NCBI GenBank assembly: GCA_963732635.1 | Contig: CAVTAL010000003.1 | Location: forward strand, 62,001 to 126,000 | From: JAKFWF01 sp963732635 | GTDB taxonomy: Bacteria; Pseudomonadota; Alphaproteobacteria; Rhizobiales; Hyphomicrobiaceae | Reading direction: 5' to 3' | DNA length: 64,000 bases | Shown here: piece by piece, positions 45,557-55,200 of the stretch | Layout of the letters: the number at the start of each line of letters is the position of its first letter | Numbering within the stretch: the stretch's first letter is position 1 | Translations under genes and position numbers: made by a program | The notes under the pieces: model-generated | Seen by the model: only the letters and a program-made list of their open reading frames with translations | What the model was told of the DNA's origin: nothing | Databases searched by the model: none

Positions 45557-46618
45557 CTAAAGCGGTGAGCCACCGCGCAGGCTGGCGACAAAAGCGACGA
45601 TGCCGATCATCATGACCAGGCTCGAACCACCGATCGCGGCCACCCTCTGGATGGTTGACGCCCAGGGGCTCTCGGTGCCGCCAGCGATCTTCTTCGCCAA
45701 CTCGCGCGAACCGACGGCGATTGCGGCCAGCGCCGATACGGTGAGGGCCGTGCCGATCGCCATGGTGAAAGTGGCGAAAATACCGGCCCAAAGGATGCCG
45801 AGGCTGAGGCTCAGCAGCAGAACGCCGATAGCGCCGGTGCACGGCCGGATGCCGATCGAGAACGCCAGCGACCAGGCATGCGCCCAGTTCCAATCGCCCT
45901 GCAGTTGTTCCGGCGTCGCCACGTGGGTATGGCCGCAATGTTCGTCGTGGACGTGGTGGGCATCCTGCCCGTGTCCGTGCGAGCAGGCTGGGCCGTGCAC
46001 GTGGCCATCGCCATGGTGGTGGGCGTGATCGTGAGACGCTGCGGCGGAAGTATGCGCGTGCCCATGTCCGGAATGATGATGACCGCTCTGCAACTGCCGC
46101 CACAACAGCCATCCGCCGAGCATCGCGATCAGGCCCCAACTCGCCGTTTCGAGCCAGGCTTCGGTCGCCTTGATCTGCAAGCTCGTCGCCTTGAGCAGCA
46201 ATGCCAGCGAGCCGACCAGCACGATCGCGGATAGTGCCTGGATGATTGCCGCCATGAAAGAAAGCAGGATGCCGCGCCGTACGGTTTTCTCGTTGGCGAG
46301 GGCATAGGAAGAGATCACGAACTTGCCATGCCCAGGGCCAACCGCATGCAGCACGCCGTAGATGAAACTGAATAGACCCAGCACCAGCGCGGCGTTCAGT
46401 GATCCGAGCGCCTTTAGTTGGCGCACCGCGTCGGTCATGCCCTTGGTCATCTTGCGCTGACCGTCCAGGATGAAATCCCAGATCTCCTGGAAGAAGCCGG
46501 GGGCGAGACGGAACGCCAGTAAGGCTGCGGCCAGCATCGCGGCTGCGATCACGGCCATGATGGCTAGTCGGGTCAGGGCTCCGCGGCGGCCGTGCGCGGC
46601 ATGGGCGGGCGTGGTCAT
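45557..46618 (-). CDS. NicO-family nickel/cobalt-type metal transporter
   Basis: 353 residues, about six to seven membrane helices. The NicO signature is visible in LHAVGPGHGKFVISSYALA (His-x4-Gly-His) and in SIGIRPCTGAIGVLLLSLSLG. A strongly His-rich cytoplasmic loop (SGHHHSGHGHAHTSAAAS region, then more His) lies between helices and likely binds metal. Members export or import Ni2+/Co2+, and a DUF1007 partner often accompanies versions tied to zinc or other metals. It lies 28 bases after the DUF1007 gene, and a Zur-type box lies upstream of that gene. Confidence 0.88.
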   Translation of the reverse strand: MTTPAHAAHGRRGALTRLAIMAVIAAAMLAAALLAFRLAPGFFQEIWDFILDGQRKMTKGMTDAVRQLKALGSLNAALVLGLFSFIYGVLHAVGPGHGKFVISSYALANEKTVRRGILLSFMAAIIQALSAIVLVGSLALLLKATSLQIKATEAWLETASWGLIAMLGGWLLWRQLQSGHHHSGHGHAHTSAAASHDHAHHHGDGHVHGPACSHGHGQDAHHVHDEHCGHTHVATPEQLQGDWNWAHAWSLAFSIGIRPCTGAIGVLLLSLSLGILWAGIFATFTMAIGTALTVSALAAIAVGSRELAKKIAGGTESPWASTIQRVAAIGGSSLVMMIGIVAFVASLRGGSPL

Positions 46619-46646
46619 TGCAGCGAAACTTTCGATGACGGCATCA

Positions 46647-47453
46647 TCACGACTTCGGGCAGCTCAGGCTGACGGTCTTGGCGGCACCAACGCCAGCCTG
46701 GGCGCCACCCATCTGATTGAAAAACGATTCGCCGAGCCGTTGTAGTTCAGCGGCGTCTTTTTTCGGTAAACCGACTTCGATCTTGCAGCCGGCGGGCGCG
46801 CCGGGGCCGTTGGTGGCGCCCTTGGCTGGGTCGAGGTCGAACCAGATCCAGAATTGCGGATCGGCAACCGAGTATTCGAAGCCCTCGGCCTCGGTGAGCA
46901 CCGGCTGTTTCAGAGGCAGCGTGAATTCAAGCGCCAGCACTTTGGGCGCAGGGGCGTCGGCGGATTTGGCGCCGCCGGTGAGCTTGCCCACCATCCGGCC
47001 CCAGAAGCCTGACTCCTCGGCCGGCTTGGCGGCGGCCGGCGGCGGTGTCGGGCCTGCTGGATCAATCATGCGTCCAGGGCCAGGAGGGGCAGCCATCGTC
47101 ACGTGGTCGAGGAAATAGTCCTTCGGGGGCTCGAATGCGAGGCGCTGCTCACCGAGCTTGGCGAAGGTGAAATAGTCCATCTGGGCCAAGCCCTCGACGT
47201 TCACCTTGGCGAGTTCCGCCAATTCCTTGCGGTCGAAGACACCGTCATTGTTTGCGTCGAGGCCTTCCACCGCCATGGTGGTGTAGAATTCGTCGAAGTA
47301 CCAGCGTTGGCGCAAGCCGGAGATGGTGCCCTTGTCATAGAGTACCGTGCTCTCGACGGTTACGTAGACGTGCGGGTGGGCGGCGGCTGGATTGGCCTGA
47401 ATTGTTAGGGACAAGGCCAGCGCGGCGGCAGTCAGGGCTTGGCGGTACATCAT
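46647..47453 (-). CDS. DUF1007 family exported protein
   Basis: 268 residues. Signal peptide ALTAAALALSLTIQANPAAA is followed by the mature start HPHVYVTVESTVLYD, in which the exposed N-terminal His-Pro-His resembles a metal-binding terminus. The EF-hand-like stretch DANNDGVFDRKELAEL suggests a Ca2+ or metal loop. DUF1007 proteins are usually encoded beside NicO-type permeases, as here, and probably hand metal to or from them in the periplasm. Divergent from znuA across 253 bases. Confidence 0.88.
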   Translation of the reverse strand: MMYRQALTAAALALSLTIQANPAAAHPHVYVTVESTVLYDKGTISGLRQRWYFDEFYTTMAVEGLDANNDGVFDRKELAELAKVNVEGLAQMDYFTFAKLGEQRLAFEPPKDYFLDHVTMAAPPGPGRMIDPAGPTPPPAAAKPAEESGFWGRMVGKLTGGAKSADAPAPKVLALEFTLPLKQPVLTEAEGFEYSVADPQFWIWFDLDPAKGATNGPGAPAGCKIEVGLPKKDAAELQRLGESFFNQMGGAQAGVGAAKTVSLSCPKS

Positions 47454-47623
47454 GGGCGTCGGCGCTTCTGTTCGAACAGGTGGAGCCTACGGCGCAATGC
47501 CGTTGGGGCAGCGTGGATAGGCGCTCGGGGCGCACCGCTTTACATAGCGCTTCCGCCGTGGCGTTCCAAGGCGGCCAATCGCGCACCAATGCGGCCTTGC
47601 CATGGCAGGCATCACTTGACGAT

Positions 47624-47635
47624 ATGTTATAACAT
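47624..47635. promoter_or_regulatory. Zur-type operator upstream of znuA
   Basis: ATGTTATAACAT is a perfect 12-bp palindrome and matches the alphaproteobacterial Zur core (TGTTATAACA). A TTGACG hexamer (47616-47621) lies just upstream, and a possible -10 (TACAAA, 47638-47643) lies 16 bases downstream, so the box sits inside the promoter spacer, ideal for repression. It is 71 bases before znuA and 170 bases from the divergent DUF1007 gene. Confidence 0.8.
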
Positions 47636-47706
47636 CTTACAAAGGTGCTGGCGGGTGGTGCCGGAACGCCCTCCAGCGATTTCCGTCAAACAGTGAAGAG
47701 GAGCGG

Positions 47707-48678
47707 ATGCCCATGAATCCGACGAGTAAGGTTCGGCATTGCCGTATCGCTATTTCGATTGCGGTGGCGGTCGTGGCGCAGATCGCCGCGGCTTCGGCCC
47801 ATGCGGAAATCAAGATTGTCGCCAGCAGCAAGCCGGTGCATGCGCTGGTGGCCTCCGTCATGGGGCAGACTGGCGTTCCGGTGGTACTGGTCAGCGGCGC
47901 AGCGTCTCCACACAGCTACTCGATGAAGCCTTCGGATGCGAAGGCTGCCAATGGCGCGCGCGTCCTGTTCCGAATTTCGGAGGGCTTGGAGCCCTTTACG
48001 GCCAAGCTCGCCAAGTCGCTACCGAAGTCGGTGCGCGTGGTGTCGCTGGTGGATGCGCCCGGCTTGAAGTTGCTTGGCCGCCGCGAGACTGGCGCCTTCG
48101 AAGCGGACGGACACGACGGTCATGGCCATGGCGCGACAAAGAAGTCGGAGCCCGAAGATGAGCGAGATCCGCACATCTGGCTGGACCCCGCCAATGCAAG
48201 TGTGATGGTCGATCATATTGCTGCCGTGCTGGCGGACGCGGAACCAGCCAACGCCGCCGTCTTCAGGGCCAACGCAGAGGCGACCAAGGCGCGCATTGCC
48301 GAGCTCGCGGTTGAACTTGAGCGCGACCTGTTGCCATTCGCAGGCAAGCCGTTCGTCGTTTTGCATGATGCCTATCAGTACCTGGAGCAGCGCTTCGGTC
48401 TGACGGCGGTGGGCTCCATTGCCGTGGCGCCGGAAGCCGCGCCGAGCGGCAAACGGTTATCGGCGATCCGCAAGAAAATTTCCGCAACCGGCGCCGCATG
48501 CCTATTCGCCGAGCCCGGCATGCAGCCGAAGGTCGTTGCCGCAGTCATCGAAGGCACAAAGGTGAAAGCCGGGCTGCTCGATCCGGAGGCGACGCAATTG
48601 TCGCCGGGTGCCAACGTGTACGTTGATTTGATGCGCGGTCTAGCCAGCGGCATCAAGGCTTGCTTCTCGGCCAAGTGA
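47707..48678 (+). CDS. znuA: Zinc ABC transporter substrate-binding protein ZnuA-like
   Basis: 323 residues from ATG 47707; ATG 47713 in the same frame has better spacing from GAGGAG. Cluster A-I family. Signal peptide ends near AHAE. Zinc-ligand candidates are His in GAASPHSYSMKPSD, His in DPHIWLDPANAS, His in VVLHDAYQYLEQRFG and an acid in FAEPGMQPKV. A short His-rich loop (DGHDGHGHG) is present. No ZnuB or ZnuC gene lies beside it, so it is an orphan here, but the Zur box upstream supports zinc control. Confidence 0.9.
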   Translation: MPMNPTSKVRHCRIAISIAVAVVAQIAAASAHAEIKIVASSKPVHALVASVMGQTGVPVVLVSGAASPHSYSMKPSDAKAANGARVLFRISEGLEPFTAKLAKSLPKSVRVVSLVDAPGLKLLGRRETGAFEADGHDGHGHGATKKSEPEDERDPHIWLDPANASVMVDHIAAVLADAEPANAAVFRANAEATKARIAELAVELERDLLPFAGKPFVVLHDAYQYLEQRFGLTAVGSIAVAPEAAPSGKRLSAIRKKISATGAACLFAEPGMQPKVVAAVIEGTKVKAGLLDPEATQLSPGANVYVDLMRGLASGIKACFSAK

Positions 48679-48695
48679 TACCTTCAAAACGAAAA

Positions 48696-48717
48696 CAGGC
48701 GCCCCGTGGGGCGCCTG
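48696..48717. terminator. Rho-independent terminator, bidirectional
   Basis: CAGGCGCCCC (48696-48705) pairs with GGGGCGCCTG (48708-48717). On the minus strand it is followed by TTTTCGTTTT, a good terminator for the L,D-transpeptidase gene; on the plus strand the T-tract after znuA is weak. Confidence 0.8.
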
Positions 48718-48759
48718 CTCGTTATCTGATGAAAGCCGTTGCTCGAACGAGCGTCCGCC

Positions 48760-49464
48760 TCACTCCGCCGACGTCAGGACCGGCCGCGCCGGGCGATAAT
48801 AGGCCCTGGTCTGGTTGATCGGACGGCGCGAAACCGAAACTGCCTTCTTTTCTTCGATCTGATTATCCGCGACGGCTGCGCCAGCCTGGAAGCGCTGCCA
48901 GGTGACGGTCACCTTGGTGCCGACCGGAACGCGATCATAAAGTGCGATGACATCCTGATTGTACATGCGGATGCAGCCCTTTGACACCGGTTGGCCGATC
49001 GTCCAGGGCGCGTCGGTGCCGTGAATGCGATAGGTGCTCGATCCGAGGTAGAGGCCGCGCACGCCAAGCGGGTTCATCGGATGACCGCCCGGTACCCACA
49101 TCGGCAGGCGCGGATTTTCAGCGCGCATGGTCGGGGTCGGTGTCCATGACGGATTGACACGCTTCTGGGTGATCGACATCACGCCCTGCCAGCGGCTCTG
49201 TTCGCGCGGGATTGCGATCGGGTAGCTCTCGGCCTTGCCGATGGCGGTCACGTGATAGAGACGGCGGTCACCGAAGCTTACGACCAGCTGGCCCGGCTTG
49301 TAGGAAGGGCTGAAGTTCACGGTCTCGCGACCGCTGCCGTCGACGGCGCTGCCGCCGCCCCAATCCCAGCTCTGGGCTGAAGCCGAGGCGGAAAGCGCAG
49401 CCAAGCCGAACATTGCCGCACCGACAATGGTCGTGGCGCGGCGGGCAATCTTGCTAACGATCAT
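48760..49464 (-). CDS. L,D-transpeptidase (YkuD family)
   Basis: 234 residues. Signal peptide GAAMFGLAALSASASAQ, then a YkuD domain with the catalytic His and Cys in YRIHGTDAPWTIG and SKGCIRMYNQDV (His-x14-17-Ser-x-Gly-Cys-x-Arg). Such enzymes make 3-3 peptidoglycan cross-links or attach proteins to peptidoglycan; they are numerous in Rhizobiales. The N-terminal Trp/Gly/Ser region (SWDWGGGSAVDGSG) is low-complexity. It ends at a strong terminator. Confidence 0.92.
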   Translation of the reverse strand: MIVSKIARRATTIVGAAMFGLAALSASASAQSWDWGGGSAVDGSGRETVNFSPSYKPGQLVVSFGDRRLYHVTAIGKAESYPIAIPREQSRWQGVMSITQKRVNPSWTPTPTMRAENPRLPMWVPGGHPMNPLGVRGLYLGSSTYRIHGTDAPWTIGQPVSKGCIRMYNQDVIALYDRVPVGTKVTVTWQRFQAGAAVADNQIEEKKAVSVSRRPINQTRAYYRPARPVLTSAE

Positions 49465-49743
49465 CGCTCAGGGCTCCATCTTTGTTTTTCTTGTGCGCGT
49501 TTCATTGAACGCGACAACAGGTGCACGGGTTCGAAGTGCATCCTGAATGGTCATGATGAAGGGATCGTATACGCGTGGGTCGGTTTGCTGATAGCGCAGG
49601 GAGGACACACCGCCGATCGTTTCGTGCTCAGGGCGCCTGCGCGGGGTCACAGGTGTGTGAAAAGTGCATGCGCTCGGCGATCCAAATCAGAGTTTTGGGA
49701 GTGTCGGCAAGAACGAGATTGACGGACAACGAAAACAAAATTA

Positions 49744-49758
49744 GAACATAAAGCGAAC
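49744..49758. promoter_or_regulatory. LexA (SOS) operator upstream of imuA
   Basis: GAACATAAAGCGAAC is a perfect GAAC-N7-GAAC direct repeat, the reverse complement of the alphaproteobacterial SOS box GTTC-N7-GTTC. It lies 20 bases before the imuA ATG, where LexA binding would block transcription. It sits in a 314-base gap otherwise without genes. Confidence 0.88.
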
Positions 49759-49778
49759 ATTAAATTCAACGGTGCCCC

Positions 49779-50717
49779 ATGCCGATTGTTCGCTCTGACG
49801 AATCAAACGCTGTTTATTCCCTCGTCGATGGGCCATCGCGGCCCGCGACCGACAATAATGTCACGGCATCCGCTCGTGAGGTCGAGGTAATCGAGGGGTT
49901 GCGGGCGCACATTCGCCGTATCGAGGGGACGTCCGACTTCGCGGCCTCCACGCCCGCTCCTTGTATCGAGCGCTGGGGGCTCGGCATTCCGGTTATCGAT
50001 GAGCTGCTGGGGCCGATCGGGCTCGATGCCGGCGGCGTGCACGAGATCCGGTCCGACACGCTTGGCGAGGGCATGGGCGCCGCAGCCGCGACGGCGGCGC
50101 GGCGTGCATTCGCCTTGTTGCTCGGTGTCAGGCGGATTGCGAGCCAGCCGCGCCCCGGCCCGGCCCTGTGGTGTTTGCCCATGGCCGTCGCGCACGAGAG
50201 CGGGGCGCTCTATAGCCGCGGGCTCGCGGCGCTGGGGCTCGATCCTGACCGGCTCATCATCGTGACGCCGCGCAAGGCGCAGGACGTCTTGTGGGTGATC
50301 GAGGAGGCGGTGAAGGCAGACTGTCTGTCGCTCGTGATCGGCGAGGTGGGGGCGGTTGGCGTGACGGCGGCGAGGCGTCTGTCGCTCGCCGCCGCCGAGG
50401 CGCGCCGCCCGTGCATTCTCGTCTCCCCCGCGGGACGAACGCCGGCGACCGCCACCGCGACGCGCTGGCGGGTTGCCCCCCGCCGCAGCACTGGCGACCC
50501 GCTCGATCCCTTGGCCCCCGGCGCGCCGGCCTTTGCCATTGCCCTTGAGCGATGCCGTGCCCGTCCCCTGGTTGCGGGCACGATCGATTTTGCCGTGGAG
50601 TGGTCAGATGCAGCGCGTTGTTTCCGTATGGCTGCCGCAGTTTCCGATCGAACGCCTGCGTCGGGCGCTGCATCCGGCTCATGGCCGGATGCGGAAGGCA
50701 TCCGCCGCACGGCTTGA
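49779..50717 (+). CDS. imuA: ImuA, RecA-like mutasome protein
   Basis: 312 residues. Typical of the alphaproteobacterial ImuA/SulA-like family. Recognisable segments are ERWGLGIPVIDELLGPIGLD, GGVHEIRSD, WCLPMAVAHESGALYSRGLA and LSLAAAEARRPCILVSPAG. No Walker A lysine is seen. In Caulobacter and others ImuA works with ImuB and DnaE2 in damage-induced mutagenesis. It begins the cassette just behind a LexA box. Its last 110 bases overlap imuB in another frame. Confidence 0.9.
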   Translation: MPIVRSDESNAVYSLVDGPSRPATDNNVTASAREVEVIEGLRAHIRRIEGTSDFAASTPAPCIERWGLGIPVIDELLGPIGLDAGGVHEIRSDTLGEGMGAAAATAARRAFALLLGVRRIASQPRPGPALWCLPMAVAHESGALYSRGLAALGLDPDRLIIVTPRKAQDVLWVIEEAVKADCLSLVIGEVGAVGVTAARRLSLAAAEARRPCILVSPAGRTPATATATRWRVAPRRSTGDPLDPLAPGAPAFAIALERCRARPLVAGTIDFAVEWSDAARCFRMAAAVSDRTPASGAASGSWPDAEGIRRTA

Positions 50718-52254
50718 TGAGATGCCGGTCACCATCGCGCCGTTCGCGCTCGTCGAGGCGGGGACGCATGGCGTCCGGATCGCGGCGGTGAACGGAGCGG
50801 CGGCGGCGGCCGGCATCGTGCCCGGTCAATCGCTCGCCGATGCCCGGGCGGCCTTGCCTAGTCTGCGCACCCGCCCGGCCGAGCGCCGCCGCGATGCCGC
50901 GGCGCTCGAAGGCTTGGCGCGCTGGGCCGGGCGCTACGGTCCGTCGCGCAACACCGAAGGGCCGGATGGCCTGTGGGTCGACATCAGTGGCGTCGCGCAT
51001 CTGTTCGGCGGCGAGGCGGCCCTGCTCGCCGACGTTCACGATCGACTGGCGGACGCGGGCTACTCCGCCCGCCTCGGGCTTGCCGATACGGCGGCGGCGG
51101 CCTGGGCGCTCGCTCGTTTTGGTCGAACGGCATCGCCGGCGACGGTCGCGCCTGCCGGCGAGACCAACGTGGCGCTGGCGGATCTCGCCGTCGAAGCCCT
51201 GCGACTGACGCCCGCGACGGTGGTGCTGCTGAAGCGGCTCGGGCTCTATCGTATTGGCGAGCTGTACGGTTTGCCGCGGGCGAGCCTTGCCCGGCGCTTT
51301 CGCGATCTGCGGGGGCCTTCACGGCGGGCCTCCCCCGGCGAGCTGGCCGATGGCGTGGTGCTGCGTCTCGATCAGGCGCTGGGCGCGATCCGCGAGCCGC
51401 GCCGGCCGATGCTTCCGGTTCCGTGTCGTCTGGTGCGTCAGGTCTTCGTCGAGCCGTTGATCGCGAGCGCCGGCATCGAGACAGCCGTCACCATCGCGAT
51501 CCGTGACCTGTGCGCGCTGTTGGCCGAGGTCGGCGAGGGCGCGCGGCAGGTGCGGCTTGCATTCTATCGCACCGACGGCAGCGATGCCGAGATCATCATC
51601 GGCACCAGCAGTCCGAGCCGCGATGAAAGACACATCGGCCGCCTGTTCGCCGAGAAGCTCGGTGCGATCGACCTCGGTTTCGGTGTCGATGTCGTCACCC
51701 TCGAGGGGGTCGTGGTCGAGCCGCTCGATGCCGTGCAGGCGGGCCTCGGCGCCAAACCACAGCAGCAAGGCGCGCAAGGGCTCGCCCAGTTGATCGATCG
51801 GTTGTCGAACCGGGTGAGCGCCGCCGCCGTCCATCGGGTCGCTGCCCGGGCAAGCCATATCCCGGAGCAGGCCGATATGATCGTGCCAGCGCTTGGTCCG
51901 CCGATCGATGCCGCCGCATCGCCCCGCGCGATGCTCGCATTGCGGCCGCCGTTTTTGCTTGGCCGGCCGGAGGCGATCGAGGCAATCGCCGAGGTGCCTG
52001 AAGGGCCGCCGCGTCGTTTTCGATGGCGACGGGCGGGGCATCGCATCGTCAAGGCCGAAGGGCCGGAACGGATCGAGCCGGCCTGGTGGCGGACGATCGC
52101 AGCCGAACCGGCCACGCAGCCGTCCCGGCCACGTGATTATTACCGCGTCGAGGACGACCAGGGCGGGCGCTACTGGGTGTTCCGTGAAGGTCTCTACGAT
52201 CGCGATGGCGAGGCGGGCAAGCCGGTCTGGTACCTACACGGCCTGTTCGGTTGA
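50608..52254 (+). CDS. imuB: ImuB, catalytically inactive Y-family polymerase homologue
   Basis: 548 residues from ATG 50608. The N terminus QRVVSVWLPQFPIERLRRAL is the conserved ImuB start, where true Y-family enzymes carry Asp in the first strand; here Trp-Leu-Pro replaces it. A degenerate palm follows (GLWVDISGVAHLFGGEAAL) and helix-hairpin-helix region (LLKRLGLYRIGELYGLPRAS). ImuB bridges DnaE2 to the beta clamp and ImuA. The start is forced by conservation, so the 110-base overlap with imuA is real. Confidence 0.92.
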   Translation: MQRVVSVWLPQFPIERLRRALHPAHGRMRKASAARLDEMPVTIAPFALVEAGTHGVRIAAVNGAAAAAGIVPGQSLADARAALPSLRTRPAERRRDAAALEGLARWAGRYGPSRNTEGPDGLWVDISGVAHLFGGEAALLADVHDRLADAGYSARLGLADTAAAAWALARFGRTASPATVAPAGETNVALADLAVEALRLTPATVVLLKRLGLYRIGELYGLPRASLARRFRDLRGPSRRASPGELADGVVLRLDQALGAIREPRRPMLPVPCRLVRQVFVEPLIASAGIETAVTIAIRDLCALLAEVGEGARQVRLAFYRTDGSDAEIIIGTSSPSRDERHIGRLFAEKLGAIDLGFGVDVVTLEGVVVEPLDAVQAGLGAKPQQQGAQGLAQLIDRLSNRVSAAAVHRVAARASHIPEQADMIVPALGPPIDAAASPRAMLALRPPFLLGRPEAIEAIAEVPEGPPRRFRWRRAGHRIVKAEGPERIEPAWWRTIAAEPATQPSRPRDYYRVEDDQGGRYWVFREGLYDRDGEAGKPVWYLHGLFG

Positions 52255-52265
52255 GGAGGCGAGAG

Positions 52266-55200
52266 ATGTCCGACACCGCCACGATCACGCGGTTGCCCGT
52301 GCGCGACAAGCCGCCGCCGTCGCCAGCCTATGCCGAGCTGCAGGTAACGACCAACTTCAGCTTTCTCGAAGGCGGTTCGCATCCGCAGGAACTGGTGGCA
52401 CAGGCCAAGGCGCTGGGGCTGGCGGCGATCGCCATCGTCGATCGCAACACGCTCGCTGGCATCGTGCGGGCTCATGTGGCGGCCAAGCAGGTCGACATCC
52501 GGCTGATCGTTGGCGCGCGGCTCGATTTCGCCGACGACACGCCGAGCCTCATCTGCCTGCCGACCGACCGGGCGGCCTACGGCCGACTGTGCCGCCTGCT
52601 TTCCAGAGGCCAGATGCGTGCCGAAAAAGGCAAGTGCCACCTGTTTATCGATGACCTCGTCGAGGCGCAGGCCGGCCAGATGCTGATCGTGCTACCGCCC
52701 GACGATTGGGACTGGCGAACTGATGGAGCGAACTCGCCGTGCCGGTTCGGCCAGCAGCTTGGCCGGCTGCGATCGCGCGTCACGGTGCCGCTCCATCTCG
52801 CTGCCTCCTGCCTCTATCGCGGCAATGACCGGGCGCGGCTGGCGGCACTCGACCGGCTGGCCGACGCCCACGCCCTTGCCCTCGTCGCGACCGGCGACGT
52901 CCTCTATCATGCCCCCCACCGGCGCCCGCTGCAGGACGTATTGACCTGTATCCGCGCCGGCGTCGTCATCACCGAGGCGGGATACCTGCTCGAGGCCAAC
53001 GCCGAACGGCATTTGAAATCACCGCTCCAGATGGCCCGTCTGATGCGTGGCTACGACGCAGCGCTGGCGCGCACGCTCGACATTGCAGATGCCTGCCGCT
53101 TTTCGCTCGACGAACTCGTCTATGAGTATCCGGACGAACCGGTGCCGGCGGGAACGACCGCTCACTCCCACCTCGAAGCCTTGACTGCCGAGGGCGCGCG
53201 CTGGCGCTTCCCCGACGGGGTGCCTGACAAGATCGCGGATACTATAACCCGTGAGCTGAGCTTGATCGCCCAGCTCCGCTATGCACCGTATTTTCTCACC
53301 GTGCACGACATCGTTCACTACGCCCGCGGCCGCGGCATTCTTTGCCAGGGGCGCGGCTCGGCCGCCAATTCCGCCGTCTGCTATTGCCTCGGCATCACCG
53401 CCGTGAACCCGACCGAGGTCGATCTGCTGTTCGAGCGCTTCGTCGCCCCCGAACGCAACGAGCCGCCCGACATCGACGTCGATTTCGAGCACGAGCGGCG
53501 CGAGGAGGTGATCCAGTACATCTATCGGCGCTATGGCCGCGACCGCGCCGGCCTCGCCGCCACCGTCATCTCCTATCGCGCCCGTTCGGCGGTGCGCGAG
53601 GTCGGCAAGGCGATGGGGCTGTCGGAGGATGTGGTCGCAACCCTCGCGGGGCAGGTGTGGGGCACGCGCTCGGGCGGTGCGCTGCCGGAGAAATACGTCC
53701 GCGAGGCCGGGCTCGATCCCGACGATCCCGTGCTCGCCGCCGTGCTCGAACTCGCCGACGAGTTGATCGGCTTTCCCCGCCATCTGTCACAGCATGTCGG
53801 CGGCTTCGTGCTGACACGCGGCCCACTTATCGAGATCGTTCCGGTTGGCAACGGCGCCATGGCCGATCGCACCTTCATCGAGTGGGACAAGGACGACATC
53901 GACGCGCTCGGTCTGCTCAAGGTCGACGTGTTGGCGCTCGGCATGTTGACCTGCATTCGTCGCGCCTTTGACCTGCTCGATGCCCATCACCGCCGGCCGA
54001 TGACGCTCGCCGACGTGCCGCGCGAGGATGCGGTCGTCTACGACATGCTGTGCCGGGCGGATTCGATCGGCGTGTTCCAGGTCGAAAGTCGCGCGCAGAT
54101 GAATATGCTGCCGCGCCTGAAGCCGCGTACCTACTACGATCTCGTCATCGAGGTCGCCATCGTCCGGCCGGGGCCGATCCAGGGCGACATGGTGCATCCC
54201 TACCTGCGCCGCCGCGACGGCATCGAGGCCGAGCATTATCCATCGCCGTCGCCCCTCCATGGCGACAAGAACGAACTGCGCGACATTCTCGGCAAGACCA
54301 AGGGCGTGCCGCTGTTCCAGGAGCAGGCGATGAAGATCGCCATGGTGGCGGCGCGTTTCAACGGCGCGGAAGTCAACGAACTGCGGCGCGCGCTCGCCAC
54401 ATTCCGACGGCGCGGCACCATTGGCCTGCTGGAGGAGAAGATGGTCTCGGCGATGGTCGCGCGCGGCTACGACCGAGGCTTCGCCGAGCGCTGCTTCAAT
54501 CAGATCAAGGGTTTCGGCGAATACGGTTTTCCCGAGAGCCATGCCGCGAGCTTCGCCCATCTGGTCTATGTTTCGTCGTGGCTTAAATGCCATTATCCGG
54601 CGGCGTTCTGCTGCGCCCTGCTCAATTCCCAGCCGATGGGGTTCTACGCGCCGGCTCAACTGGTGCGGGATGCGCGCGAGCACGGTGTCGAGGTGCGTGA
54701 ACCCGACATCAACTTGAGCGACTGGGAGGCAATCCTGGAGCCGGGCGAGACGACCGATGCGCCGGCGCTGAGGCTTGGATTGCGGCAGATCGACGGGCTG
54801 TCGCGCGTCGACGCCGACGCGATGCTCGGCGCCCGTGCGATGCGCCCGTTCGGCGACATCGGCGATCTGTGGCGGCGGGCGCGCGTGCCGCGTGCCTCGA
54901 TCGAACGGATCGCGACCGCCGACGCCATGCGTTCGCTTGGGCTTGACCGTCGCCAGGCGCTCTGGGAGGTCCGTGCGCTGAGCCTTGATGTCGCGCTGCC
55001 GCTGTTCGCCCATGCCGGGGCTAACGAGATGGGGGCCGAGCCCACCGTGCAGCTACCCGCGATGGCGCTGTCGGAGCACGTGGTCAACGACTACCAGACG
55101 CTGCGGTTGTCGCTCAAGGCACATCCGATGAGCTTCCTGCGCCAGCGCTTCAAGGCGGAGCGCGTCGTCGCCTGCGCGGAACTCGCAACCATCCGCAATG

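Noticed and set aside
49468..49650. 60-residue minus-strand open frame just upstream of the L,D-transpeptidase
   Set aside because: No ribosome-binding site, no similarity, polar shadow-like composition; it probably only covers the promoter region.
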